This document shows, in pieces, positions 26,009 to 37,100 of a stretch of DNA of 64,000 bases. A program made the translations under genes and the position numbers. Positions within the stretch are counted from its first letter, which is position 1; every line of letters starts with the position of its first letter. Where the stretch lies: the NCBI GenBank assembly GCA_032173965.1, contig JAVUNC010000005.1, positions 43,200,501 through 43,264,500 of the forward strand, written 5' to 3'. Source of the DNA: Sitta carolinensis (lineage: Eukaryota > Chordata > Aves > Passeriformes > Sittidae). A model generated the notes under the pieces. It was not told where the DNA came from. It searched no databases and was given only the letters and a program-made list of their open reading frames with translations.

Positions 26009-26171
26009 GCTTTCATTTTCTTTTTCTTTTTCTTTTTCTTTTTCTTTTTCTTTTTCTTTTTCTTTTTCTTTTTTCTTTTTCTTTTTCTCTTTTTCTTTTT
26101 CTTTTTCTTTTTATTTTTATTTTTATTTTTATTTTTATTTTTCTTCTTCTTTTTCTTCTCTCTTTTCCTCA
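26009..26171 (+). repeat. TTTTTC/TTTTTA hexanucleotide microsatellite, long polypyrimidine tract
   Basis: About 95 bases of TTTTTC-type units (period 6, with a few phase slips) pass into five or six TTTTTA units and end in CTTCTTC. The C-containing part is an almost perfect homopyrimidine/homopurine mirror repeat. All long open frames crossing here, such as one of 298 codons, are just Phe/Leu/Ser runs made by the repeat. Confidence 0.95.
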
Positions 26172-26174
26172 CTT

Positions 26175-26611
26175 TGCACGGCGGGTGGCAGACATCTGTA
26201 AGACAAGGTGGAGCCCCTCCAGCAGCAAGAGGAGCTGTCAGGAGCACTGCTTGGTTGTTTTGGTTTTTTTTTTTTTTGTCTACTTGTGCTGTAATCTCTT
26301 CCCAGAATCAAATTATTTTTCTGTGTTTTGCCAGTATACCACCTAGTAAGACAGCATCAAACCTACAGCTGTGTAGCAACAACCCATACATAAACCTAAA
26401 GCCAAGAGCTTCAAAATTTGAAACCCACACTTTGGCTTGAGGCATAACTATATGCTAAAAATGGGAGGATCCCAATTCTTCACTCCCCTCCAGCGGTTTT
26501 GTGCTAGTTTAACGCTCAATTTATGTGTAATGAGGCTGTAATAAAAGAAGCATAATGGAGTAGAATGGTGTGCAACAGGCTGAGGTCTCATTTATAGGGA
26601 GCCCCAGAAAA
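26175..26611. other. Spacer between microsatellite and CR1
   Basis: Contains a 14-T run near 26.27 kb and otherwise unique sequence. The part nearest 26.6 kb may be eroded CR1 3' region. Confidence 0.45.
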
Positions 26612-27322
26612 CCGTCAGGTCACTGTAGAGACTGATAAGGTCACCCTGAGCCCCCTTTTCTCCAGACTAAACAACCCCAGCTCCCTCAGCCGCTCCTCAT
26701 CCAGACCTGTGCTCCAGGGTCCTTCCCCAGCTCCACTGCCCTTGTCTGGACGTGCTGCAGCACCTCAGAGTCTTTCTTGCAGTGAGGAGCCCAAAACTGA
26801 ACACAGAACTTGAGGAGTGCCTCACCAGTGCTGAGTACACAGCGCTGATCTCTTCTCAAGTCCTGCTGGCCACACTATTGCTGTTATGGGACAGGATGCC
26901 ACTGGCCTTCTTGGTCATCTGGGCACAGCTGGCTCATGTTCAGCTGTTGTTGAACAGCACTTCCAAGTCCTTTTCTTCTGAGCACGTTTCTAGCAACTCT
27001 GTCCCCACCCACGTGTAGGACCCGACACAAGGCCTTGTTGAACCTTGGGCAGTTTGCCTCAGCCCATGGATCCAGCCTTCCTCCCCTCCAGCAGATCAAC
27101 ACTCCTGCCCAAATTGGTGTTGTTTGCAAACTGACAGGAGGGTGCCCTCCATCCCTTCATCCAGATCATGGATAAAGACCTTAAGACAGAACTGAGCCCA
27201 GTACTGAGCCCTGAGGAACACAACTGGCCACCAACTGGATGTAGTTCCATTCACTGACACTCTCTGGGCCAGCGAGCCAAAGAGTTTTTAAAGAGTGCAG
27301 CTGTCCAAGCCATGGGTGTGAA
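26612..27322 (-). mobile_element. CR1 LINE fragment, reverse-transcriptase part of ORF2
   Basis: On the minus strand this reads as the C-terminal half of the CR1 ORF2 reverse transcriptase. Recognisable pieces include VDLLEGRKA, DPWAEANCPRFNKALCRVLH and QQLNMSQL. They lie in different frames, so the copy has indels. The catalytic FADD box of the family is FANN here (FANNTNLG), so the enzyme would be dead even without frameshifts. The fragment seems to lack the 3' untranslated tail and the 5' two thirds of the element. CR1 is the dominant avian retrotransposon and this copy is the clearest sign of a bird genome. The ends are approximate. Confidence 0.9.
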
Positions 27323-27324
27323 GG

Positions 27325-30300
27325 TTAATATTAACTTCTTGTCTGTACTCATCTCATACTAAACCTACATCTCCAGGGGCTAGTTCAGGTGGCTTTGTTG
27401 AGAGATTTATGCTCTGGGCAACAGAGCAACCAAACCTCCCCAAACTAAATCAGTGTGCAGACTGGAGCGAGGAGGGCTGCCTGGGTTATTCCCTGTGATA
27501 TGCAGGGCAATGACTGAGATCCCACAGGAGCCTTTCAAATTCAAAAAATATCCTTCAATCACAGCAGAGCTGTTAAAGGTCAAAATGTTCGACTGACAAA
27601 CTAGCAGAGGTTTACTGTGAAGTGCCTTTTTGTTTAAAGACCTTAAAAGAGGGAAGTTTAGTAAAGTACAATAAATAAACTCTGGCAGTCCACTTTGAAC
27701 AAGTTTCTTATCTATGATTTCAGTAAAGAGAGAGAAAGCAGCAAGTCTGGGGCTAAGGCAGTAGCAATACACATCCAATGTACCTTCCCTGATAGTGCCT
27801 GGGCTCCTCTCTTTTACTTAGACTTCCATTTGAGTACTATAGCAACAAAAAAAAGCAACAATAAAAAGCTGTGCTCTTTAATACATTGAAGACTTGTTCT
27901 CTTGTCAAGAACAACAGTCTGGCATCTCATCTACATATGTGAGCATAGGGTTTGCATTGCCATCCAAGGTAAGAACCTACTGATGTCTGTCCTGACTGCT
28001 GTAACAGAGATCATATTATCAAGAAACAATTAGGCAGGAAAGCATGTGTAAATAATTTATTGTAGCATATAAATGCTTTCAGGAGATGGAGACACTAGCT
28101 ACAAAAGTGCTCTATGCTCAGCTGGGAAATGGCTCAAATTCAGTGGCTGGAAGCCAAAACCATACAAACTCACGTGAGATATAAAATTTAGATTTTGATC
28201 AATGAGGTTGTTTAACAGCGGACCACAGGCATGGTAAAGTTCTCAACTCTTGATGTCTTCATATTAGAAATGCAAAGCTTTGCAGAAGGCATATTTTAAT
28301 CAAGTGCTAACTGAAGAAACTCACAAAAAATGATAGGTAGACCAGAATGAAAGGGTTTGAGATGGACTGGGGGACATAGTTAGGCAACTGCTTTCAAATC
28401 ACTCTGTGATCCTGCCAAGCTAGCTGTCTATAATAAAACTCACCAACCCACTCTTTTAAAATCAATATATCATCCAATAGCCCCATAAAATACCATCTGT
28501 TTCTTTGTACTAAAATTAAGTCCCAAACCAACTTTTCTAATATCTAATGGTCTTTGAAGGGGACAGAATCTTTAACTCAGTTCTTGGCTTGATGGTGTAT
28601 CTTCTGGTTATTTCAGAAAACATTATACAGAAAAAGTCAGAAGCTTTGCTGGCCACCCTGTCAAGCAGGAAAGCCCCACTCCTAGGGGCTCAGTCTCTCC
28701 AGTGTTCAATCCATTACAGGGCACACAAGTTTCTCTCTGAACCTGTCCTTGGGATGACTTCTTGGCCAACAAGAGACCTCTTGTGACAGGACAACACAAG
28801 TTGATTTGAAATAACTTAGTTTTAGCCATAAATAAATACTCCTCTTTGATTTTGACTTTCTGCTCATATTTGGATTTTAAATTTATTTTCCTACACAATC
28901 ACTAAGACTGATTCTCACTGGTTGGTAGCTATTAAAGTATGTTGGTTTGTTACTAAAAGTAGCCCCTAACTATGACTGGTATTTCCTTTTTGGTAGTCAA
29001 GATGATATACTGTATACACACAAGATACATAGCATAAAAATGCAATTCTTGTGCTGAATGAACAAGAAAAGTTTTAATTGGAACAGGCTACAAATTTATA
29101 ACAAATGATACCTTAGACAAAAAAAGCATTATTCATAGACATTTAATCAGACTAATGGTTTCTGATCAGTATGACTTTCAGCATTTTAGAGCTAATAGAT
29201 GTCACCCTCTCACGCTTCATTTTTATAAATTGGAAGAGGAAACTTGGCTTTTTTCAAATCTGAATGGGTTTCTCAAGTCCTGTTACATTATTGAAGTAGC
29301 TATTGGATTGAACACATCTGATAGGAAGAAAATATCCTTCCAGCAGAAGAGACAACAGATGGCCAAAAAGAAATTTCATACTTTAGGAAATTCCATTTTC
29401 AGAGTTCAGATAGTGATTTCATGCATAAATTGACTTTTACATAGATTTCATTTAAGCAGATATATACTGGCTAAATAGTGTTTTTTTATATAATCTAAAG
29501 TTTTTTAATAGTGTGATATCAGGTGTTATCATAGATCATGATGATTGTTTAAGTGCATGAAAACTATTTTTAATAAGGACATAAGGACAATAATAACTTT
29601 TTTTTTTATTTATTTAGACTTTTTTAGCTAATTGCCTGTTATATTCAAAGACCCTTAGGATCTTGGGAAGACTTTTGCCCGTCTGTTGCTGAAAATGGTC
29701 CTATGCAAACTATTCAGCCTTGTCACAATCTTCTGACTCACTTCTGCACTTGGATCATGTAAGGACAACTAAACAGATGCAAGTTTAGCATGATAAGAAT
29801 CTCTCTTTGACTTTGAAGCACCTAAGAGCTTAACTTCACAGATTCAGGAAGTTATACTTCCCCCTTTCAGTCCTATGCTGTTTTTTTAAACTCCTTTGGC
29901 CCTTCCCTATTGTGCTAGATCTTCTTTCATGGAGAATTTTGGAGCATTTTTTTCCTTCCTCCCATATGCAACAATTAGTCTCACACTCCACGAGCTTCAA
30001 CACTTGATTGTAAGGTATTGCCCTGAAAAATACCTTTTGTCTTTAAAAGAAAACAACAGTCTTTCAGCTCCCTAAATATATGCAAGGTTTGATTTACCTT
30101 TGCATTATAAAGGCATATTGCCTGTGAAAAGGTGGGGAGTCCAAAGACACATAGATAAATGAACATACATATCTTTAGATATATATCAAAAATACATACA
30201 TATGTACATATAGATATACACAATTTGTAGAGGATTAGCCAAAAATGAGGTAAATCCAGAAACAGATTAAGTAAATTGCTATAAGAAAATGGACATCTGG

Positions 30301-31975
30301 AGACTTTTCTTCAGACTCAGTATGAAGGGCCTGGAAAAAGTTTATTTCTTTTTTTTATTCTCCTTCTCAAAGGTATAATTAGTGGTTTTCTGTGCATGAG
30401 GGCCAGCACATGTGTTACATGTGTGTTCCTTTATGCTTTGTATGCACAAATGTGTGTGTGGCAGTATATAAATGTGTATACACATAGATGTATTTAATAC
30501 TGTTTGTCATTAAAAACACTTTGCAACTGAAAGTAAACTGTGGAACAGTGAAATAGTAATTATGTATATTTTTTCTGAGGAACTCTGATAAGAATGTGAA
30601 AAATTATTCCCATTGGGAAAAGTACCAGCTCTGAGATGAGCTCTTGCTGGCACCCCTCCATGACCACAGCTCCAGCAAGGAGCCCACCTTTTCCCAGGAC
30701 CCCAGGGCCAAGAAGGACTCCATGCTGGTGCAGATTCTGCCTACTCTGAACCAGATCAGTTCACAGGATGAAGATCAGTTCACAGAAAAAAAAAAACTGC
30801 TCTGCTGAAGTCTATGAAACTCTCAAAGCAATCTTAAAAGAAAAGTTCCACAAGGTAGAATGCTTCTCTGGGGTGCAAAAAATAAGAAAGGGAAATGAAA
30901 ACAGTATCAGGTATAATTTACGTTAGCTTGCACTGCTGTGATGTAGACACTTCCACTGTTTTTTCCTAAAATTTCTAAGAGGTGTATCATGCATTTCCAA
31001 CGGTATTCAGCTCCGCTATTGCTGTTGATTGAGTTGCCTTATATACACAGTTCAGATTCTATTAAATAAGGTCATACAGTGGTGATGGAGAACATTTGAA
31101 ATTTTACTAGATAAATGTCAGCAATCAGCATCACAAAGGATTATCTCTACCTTTAATTTAACAGAACAATTTATTAATAGAATGTCCTTAGTATCAGCCT
31201 AATGTAATTATTACTTTGCTTTGCGAGTGAAAAGAAGTTTCATAAGCTTCACTTGAAAAGGCTATACATGTGTAGAAGTGAAAGAAAGATGAAAAATCAA
31301 CAGTCACACCCAATCTAGGATGATTCATCTTCCGTAGAGAAAGAGATAAAATCTCTCTTTTCTGGAAAAAGAACGTGCAAAAGAAGTCTGTAAAACCATT
31401 GAGCAATATTGAAAAATAAGTAAAGCTGCAATCAAATAGACCATACAATGAGAATAAGATTAAAAATTTAAAATGCCTGTAAGCAAAAGGTAATGGTCAA
31501 AAACCAGTCAGATTAAAGTAAATACTTGAGCCTAAATGAAGATATTATTACAGGATTTTGTAATGCGAACTAGGAGAAAGGAAAGAAAATTAGTGTAGCA
31601 TGAAGGTAAAAATCATAACAGAAAGCATAGCTGTCTGTTGGTGGAGAAACTGTATCTGTGTTAAAGAAATCCTTGGCAGTCAAATAATATGATTAATTCA
31701 TCCGCATCAGCAAGTCCTAGGGTATCACTCTGGATTGAAATTGTGGGTTATAGGTTAACACTGGGGCAACATCAGTGGAACACAGTGGTGACCATGGCCT
31801 CCAGGATCAGAAACAGAACAGCAATGGAACATCTCAGTCATTGCTGATCCCCCTGACAAAGGGGAAATGGCATTGAGGGCACTACACAAAGACAGAAGTT
31901 GAAGACATCCTAAATGACTGTGTTTTCTCAAGAAAAGTCAAAAGGAAAGGTCTCCAAACTGGTCTAGACGAATAA
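27325..31975. other. Intergenic, no gene seen
   Basis: AT-rich unique DNA with simple CATA/TATG-like stretches at 30.16-30.23 kb and 30.41-30.50 kb. No frame is longer than 123 codons and none is recognisable. Confidence 0.6.
30753..30785 (+). repeat. 14-bp direct repeat
   Basis: AGATCAGTTCACAG occurs twice, five bases apart, followed by a short poly(A). Confidence 0.8.
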
Positions 31976-31991
31976 TATACATACACATACA

Positions 31992-32027
<36 letters not shown>

Positions 32028-32036
32028 TATATATAT
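31976..32036 (+). repeat. CATA tetranucleotide plus TA dinucleotide microsatellite
   Basis: Some ten CATA units run into about ten TA units. A compound array this pure is usually length-variable. It lies 170 bases left of the purine tract that opens the bracketed LINE region. Confidence 0.95.
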
Positions 32037-32202
32037 GGGAAAAAGCATTTTACCATATACAGTTCAAGATAGAATCGTAGAAAAGATACTCTGTAGTGTC
32101 TAAACTACAGAAGTTTGCTGCTCTAAAGGGAGAAAAGTGTTAAAAAGTCAATTACATTTTCACAACACTTTAAGAAGGGTGGTTAACAAAATCAGAGAAG
32201 CT

Positions 32203-32299
32203 TATTAAGAAAAAGAAAAAAAAAAGGAAAAAGAAAAAGAGAAAAAGAAAGAAGAAAAAGAAAGAAAAAGAAGAAAAGGAAAAGGATTCTTTGTGTCAG
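32203..32299 (+). repeat. Purine tract ending in a 33-bp repeat, left copy
   Basis: A run of A and G (GAAAAA/GAAAG-type units) ends in GGAAAAGGATTCTTTGTGTC. The last 33 bases (32267-32299) are identical to 34135-34167. Sequence to the right diverges after a few more bases. Confidence 0.85.
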
Positions 32300-32419
32300 A
32301 ATTCAGCAGAGAGAGGCTTAAGGAAGTTTGCACAACAAGTCTTTATTTACAGGGGTGAGGCTGAGGGTTGTGTCAAATTGAACTGTCAGTAGAGAAGTTT
32401 TAGAGCAAATCAACAAAGT

Positions 32420-33945
32420 GAGCAGCAACACATTGCCAGGAACAGGTAACAATCACTCGAGGGATCTGAGGGAATTCAAATATAAAATTGCTGAACTTTT
32501 CACAGTAGTGTGTAACCTATAGCTTATATTGGCCCAGGTTCCAGAGTAATGGAAGGTGGTAAATGTGGCCTCAATTTTTAAAATAATCTCCGGAGGGGAG
32601 CCAGGAAACCAGAGAATGGTAAATTTGACTTCCTGCTGAGGCAGACTGATGGAAGTTATAATAATGAGCAGAATTAGTAGACATAAATATATGCAGCTTA
32701 CTGGAGATAGTGGACAGGGTTCATAAATAAAGAAATTATGCCTCACAAATCCTGTACAGTTCTTTGAAAGGATCATTGCACTTGTAGACAAGGGCAACTT
32801 GAGAAAAAAAATTACCTCTGGATTCCTAAACCATTCTAAAATATCCCTTCCTAAACAATCTTACAGAAGCCTAACATCAGGGGGAGATTGCTGTGCATTA
32901 ATAACTGCTCAAAGGAGATGGAGCAGCAGACCGGAATAAATGGTTGCTATTCTTCCTGGAGCAGTAACTCGGGGAATTCCAGGGGGATCTGGTTGGGAAT
33001 GGCCACAAATCATCTAGAAAAGTAGAAGAACATCAAGAGGGGAAGGTTCGCTGGTCTTTTGGAAGTAGTCAGAACAATTGAAAACAAGGCATACTGAAGA
33101 ATTTCAACAGTTTGCATCATGATGAATGGGTGATAAAATGGAGGATAAAATTAATCCTTAATAAACGCAAATTAATACACACATGGGAACACAATCCTGA
33201 GCACACTTTGGCGATTCCCAGATCCAAATTTAGCTGGTTTTGTTTTGGAGATGAGGGACGGCTCAGGACAATTCTCCAAACACACCTGCTTGACAACCTT
33301 TCATTGTCAAAAATTTGAACATTAGGGACGGACTAAGAGAAAGCAGCAGCATTTTAATAATGCTGTCACAGCTTAGAGACAGGGTTGACTTATGTCTCAG
33401 CCTCTGTCTCATAAAGGAGGTGGAAGTTAGAAAACTTCAGAAAGAAAGAAAGCAAAAATGAGCAGAGGCTTCTGTGCAAAGTGGAGCTTTATATATGAAG
33501 ACTGCTGACACTGGAAAAAGGTCCAAACAGGACGCACCTAGGACATATAAAAATCTTGAATGATATGGAAAACAGGAGGACTGAACAGTTCTGCTTTTCC
33601 CAATACAAAAACTGGGATCTTTCAGCAGAAAGTTTTAATAGCACACCTAAACAAAAAAAACAAAAAAAAATTCCACATAGCACACATAAAATTGGATGCC
33701 AAAGGATGCCAAGGAGGTTTAGCATATGAAGAGTTTTAAAATAAAATCAGGTGGCTATAGAGTTAGAACTTTGCATGTTAAACAGCGACTCTGCTCAGCA
33801 AGCCCCTAATCCCTGATTTCTGGAAACTGAGAAAATATAACAATGTGAGGATTATCATCAGCCTCTTTCTCATGGACTGTCCTTGCAGCTGCTGTGGCCA
33901 GATGGGATAAATGGACCCTTGCTCTGACCCAGCAGATCATCTTTA
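32420..33945 (+). mobile_element. Ancient CR1-type LINE, long decayed copy
   Basis: The plus strand follows the order of the old reptilian CR1 reverse-transcriptase region as I remember it. First comes a block ending 'aattatgcctcacaaatc' with 'ttctttgaaaggatcattgcac' (32.73-32.79 kb). Next is a GVPQGS-like site decayed to 'gggaattccagggggat' (32.97 kb). Then comes a still readable WVIKWRIKLILNKRKLIHT peptide near 33.12-33.18 kb, corresponding to the region after the catalytic box. The 3' tip is 'gataaatggacccttgctctgaccca' near 33.91 kb. It is full of indels and stops. Divergence this high implies insertion long before modern birds radiated. Confidence 0.65.
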
Positions 33946-34056
33946 AATTCTCTGTGTGCTTTTGTTCACTTTAGCAATCTGTTATCTGGCAGTGCTGAGG
34001 CAAGAGAGAGGTGGCCTGATGGTTGTGGTGAAGCTCAGTTGCACAGAAAACCTTGA

Positions 34057-34167
34057 AGGAAAAGAAAGAAGAAAAATAAAATAAAAAAAGAAAAAGAAAG
34101 AAAAAGAAAGAAAAATAAGAAAGAAAAAGAAGATAAAGAAGAAAAGGAAAAGGATTCTTTGTGTCAG
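34057..34167 (+). repeat. Purine tract ending in a 33-bp repeat, right copy
   Basis: A second A/G-rich tract with occasional T (GAAAAATAAAA-type) carries the same 33-base terminus as the tract at 32.2 kb, in the same orientation. It lies just beyond the 3' tip of the ancient CR1, so the two copies bracket that element with about 1.8 kb between them. Confidence 0.85.
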
Positions 34168-34174
34168 GATTCCT

Positions 34175-37100
34175 TACACTTCCTAACAGCTCAAAATTGC
34201 TGATAATTCTCGAAGCCTGAAGTCTGTCACATTAAAAGGTAGTAATCCTTCAACCCAGAATGTTGCTCAGGTAGCAGGTTTGGGTGGAAAACAAGAGTAT
34301 GCTGTAATTGATGGGAGGAAAATTAATAGCATAAGCCTGAGCTGTGAAGTTCTAATGGCACTAAAAGCTAAGTGCCAGGCACACTCACCAGGCACTGTGG
34401 GATTCTCCTGCACCATATCTAGTGTATGGATTAGCACTTAGCCTTTCAAACTTCAAAATCTCACAGCCATAGAAATCCCTGAAATAGGAATAAGTGAAAG
34501 GCATGATGAGCTGGGTCTACCACACATAAAAAATATTGTTCTCTAAAATATTCACTGTAATTTTTAATAGCACAAAATCTAATTTTTAAAGTAAAAAAAA
34601 ACTTATTAGAAGAATACAAACTGCAGATTTTTTAACACAACTTGCAGCTTTGTTTCGTACAATGAATACTGAGTGCAGTGGAAGCTGCTCTGCTGGCTGA
34701 AAGCTCTTCAACTCCTGGGAACTGCTGCACTCTGGTGCTCATCTTCCAAACAAAGATCTGTGACAAATTCCCTTTCATTCACTTCACTCTGCTTTCGATG
34801 TTGCTACTGAACTGCCTCATCAAGAGAAGAATCAAGATGTAGTAACTCATGTTCAGACACACATCCTTTCTAATTAAGTGTTGGGAAGTAATGTGCACTT
34901 GAATTGCAAGATGGGCTTATGAAATATGCAAATGAGATTCAGTCAATTTGCAGATTGGGCTTTGTACAGCATGGTCTCTTCTATGCATGTGACATAAACA
35001 GCAAAGAAAATTCTAATTTTGCTAGTGGTGGTAGCCTAGTCCAAACATTTTCAACAGAGGACTCCTCATTTCAAAATTATTTTCATTTTGAAATTGATGG
35101 AGGCATCTTGAAAATGAGGTTAAATAACCTGAAAATGAAACAAAGCACTCTTTTTTGCAGCTGGATGGTTGATTCACCATTTCTCAAAGAGACTGTTTGC
35201 TTTAAAAGGAGTATAAATCCTCTGCGGGTCCCTACAGTCACAAGGACCTTTGAGGCATTTTGCAAGTGATGGCTTAATTTCTGTTTTGATTTTATAGTAC
35301 AGAAACTACATGGCTGAAATAATGAATGATTTGTTAATATATCTTTCACTATTTATTGCTTATTTTCATCACAGTTCTGCCATTTTTATTCCCTCTGCAA
35401 GCCAGTACATCTTCCTTGATGTGAGAGGCTGGTGAACTAAATAAATATAAAGCAGAAACTGTCTGCAGAAAAATGTCTATTAGAAGTTCTCTCCTTTCCG
35501 TTTTAATAATTATGTCCTATAAGCTGCACAAAGGAAATAACAAAGTCAGCCAGTAAATCAGAGGCAGTAAGTAGAAAAAAGGACTGTTGATAGTGTCTTT
35601 AACTGCTGAAAATGGATATATGCATGAGACAGCAATACTTTACAAAATCATAGTTATTTTTGACTTTACCGAAATGCCTGCTGCTCATTACAAAGATTTA
35701 AGAGGTTGATGCTGGGAAGAGTAACAGCTACATTTAATGAAAGTTGCAGCACTCATGTGTCCTGGGCTACTGCAATTATATTCAACAAAAACTGTAGAAG
35801 CATTTAGTTCACCTTTAGCGGGTCACCAAAACATCCTATGTTGTTATTCGCAGTGATTTCAACATCCATTGCTTGTCATAACTCTCATGAGGTTTTTTAT
35901 TTCCTACTTGTGCTGCTTTTGTTAAAAATGCTTGTCTTTTACTTATTTTATGCACCAATTTCACATACAGAAAATTTGTGTAAACCTACCTACCTGTACA
36001 ATAAGAAATTTAGGGAGTTCAGAGGAAGAGGGCAGCAAGAGGTGCTCATGCTGGCAAAATTTATGCATACTTCTAAAATTTAAAAAATACACCTGTGATG
36101 TATTAATCGATTGTAAAATGTCAGCACAGGAGTATCCTGGTTTTTTTGGGGAGGTTTTTTGAATGTACAGACATTTCATATAATTAATGCTTCTCCAAAT
36201 CATCCTTACACAATAATTTTTATTGGTTTTTTTGCATCATGTGTTCTGGGATATCTATCTCAAAAAGATTATTATTTTCATAAAACTTGCCATGTACAAA
36301 TGTGGGCTACATTTTAGCTGCCAACAACTCAGTAATCATCTGTAGTTATAGGTTCCAGTTGAATACTTCCGAGGTATTTATATGTTGTAACAGAATTGTT
36401 CTTCAGATCACCCTACAAAATTAGGAAACTGTGAGGTAATTTCCAATAAACAATTACCATATTATACACTGAGTGATTGGGAGTGGGGGGAAAGTGGATG
36501 CAAGGAAGCCCTTGTTCCTTGCTTGCTGTGTATTCCTTAAAAGAGCACAAGGTAAACATTGGTGAAAGAGGTAGAAGAGCATGGCCTGCAACTAACCTGA
36601 AATACAAGACAGAGTTACAGAGACAGTGCCTATTAGAAAGGAGAAATTAAGAGTTAGATCAATGGAAATTGAAGTTTGAAAGGATGCTGAGGGCAAACAA
36701 AGTTCAGACTCATCATTAAGGTTCACTGGTGCTGCCCTGCTGACGAAGAAGTTATTGTACTACAAACGTAACTTTCAACAGTTGTTTTGGGTTTACAGAC
36801 CCATATAAATCCTTTCATGTATATCTCCATGTTCAGATTTGCAGCTTGTGGGTTTATAAGGACGGGAGGGCCATTGCTATCTTGACCTGGTCTGTCCTGC
36901 ACCATGTCTGGATCCAAAGTGTGGAGACGAGCTGTGATATGATGAGTGAGGTCTGACTTAATTTTGTATTCTTCTTTTCTTGCTTGCAGTTTTTTCTCAT
37001 GTGGTGTGGGCCTGTGGAAGCAATGGAAACAGAGGATCTGACCTGGGTAGATAATTTGGGAAAGGTAAGGAGCAAGGAGATGAAAGAGAGGGGAGGGAGG

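Noticed and set aside
25544..26440. Longest open frame of the window, 298 codons, plus 145- and 153-codon frames on the same strand and 115 on the other
   Set aside because: They are open only because the TTTTTC/TTTTTA microsatellite has no stops. The middle is Phe/Leu/Ser runs and the ends have no recognisable content.
33112..33318. 68-codon plus-strand frame that looks like a gene fragment
   Set aside because: It is the remains of the ancient CR1 reverse transcriptase (WVIKWRIKLILNKRKLIHT) and not a separate gene.
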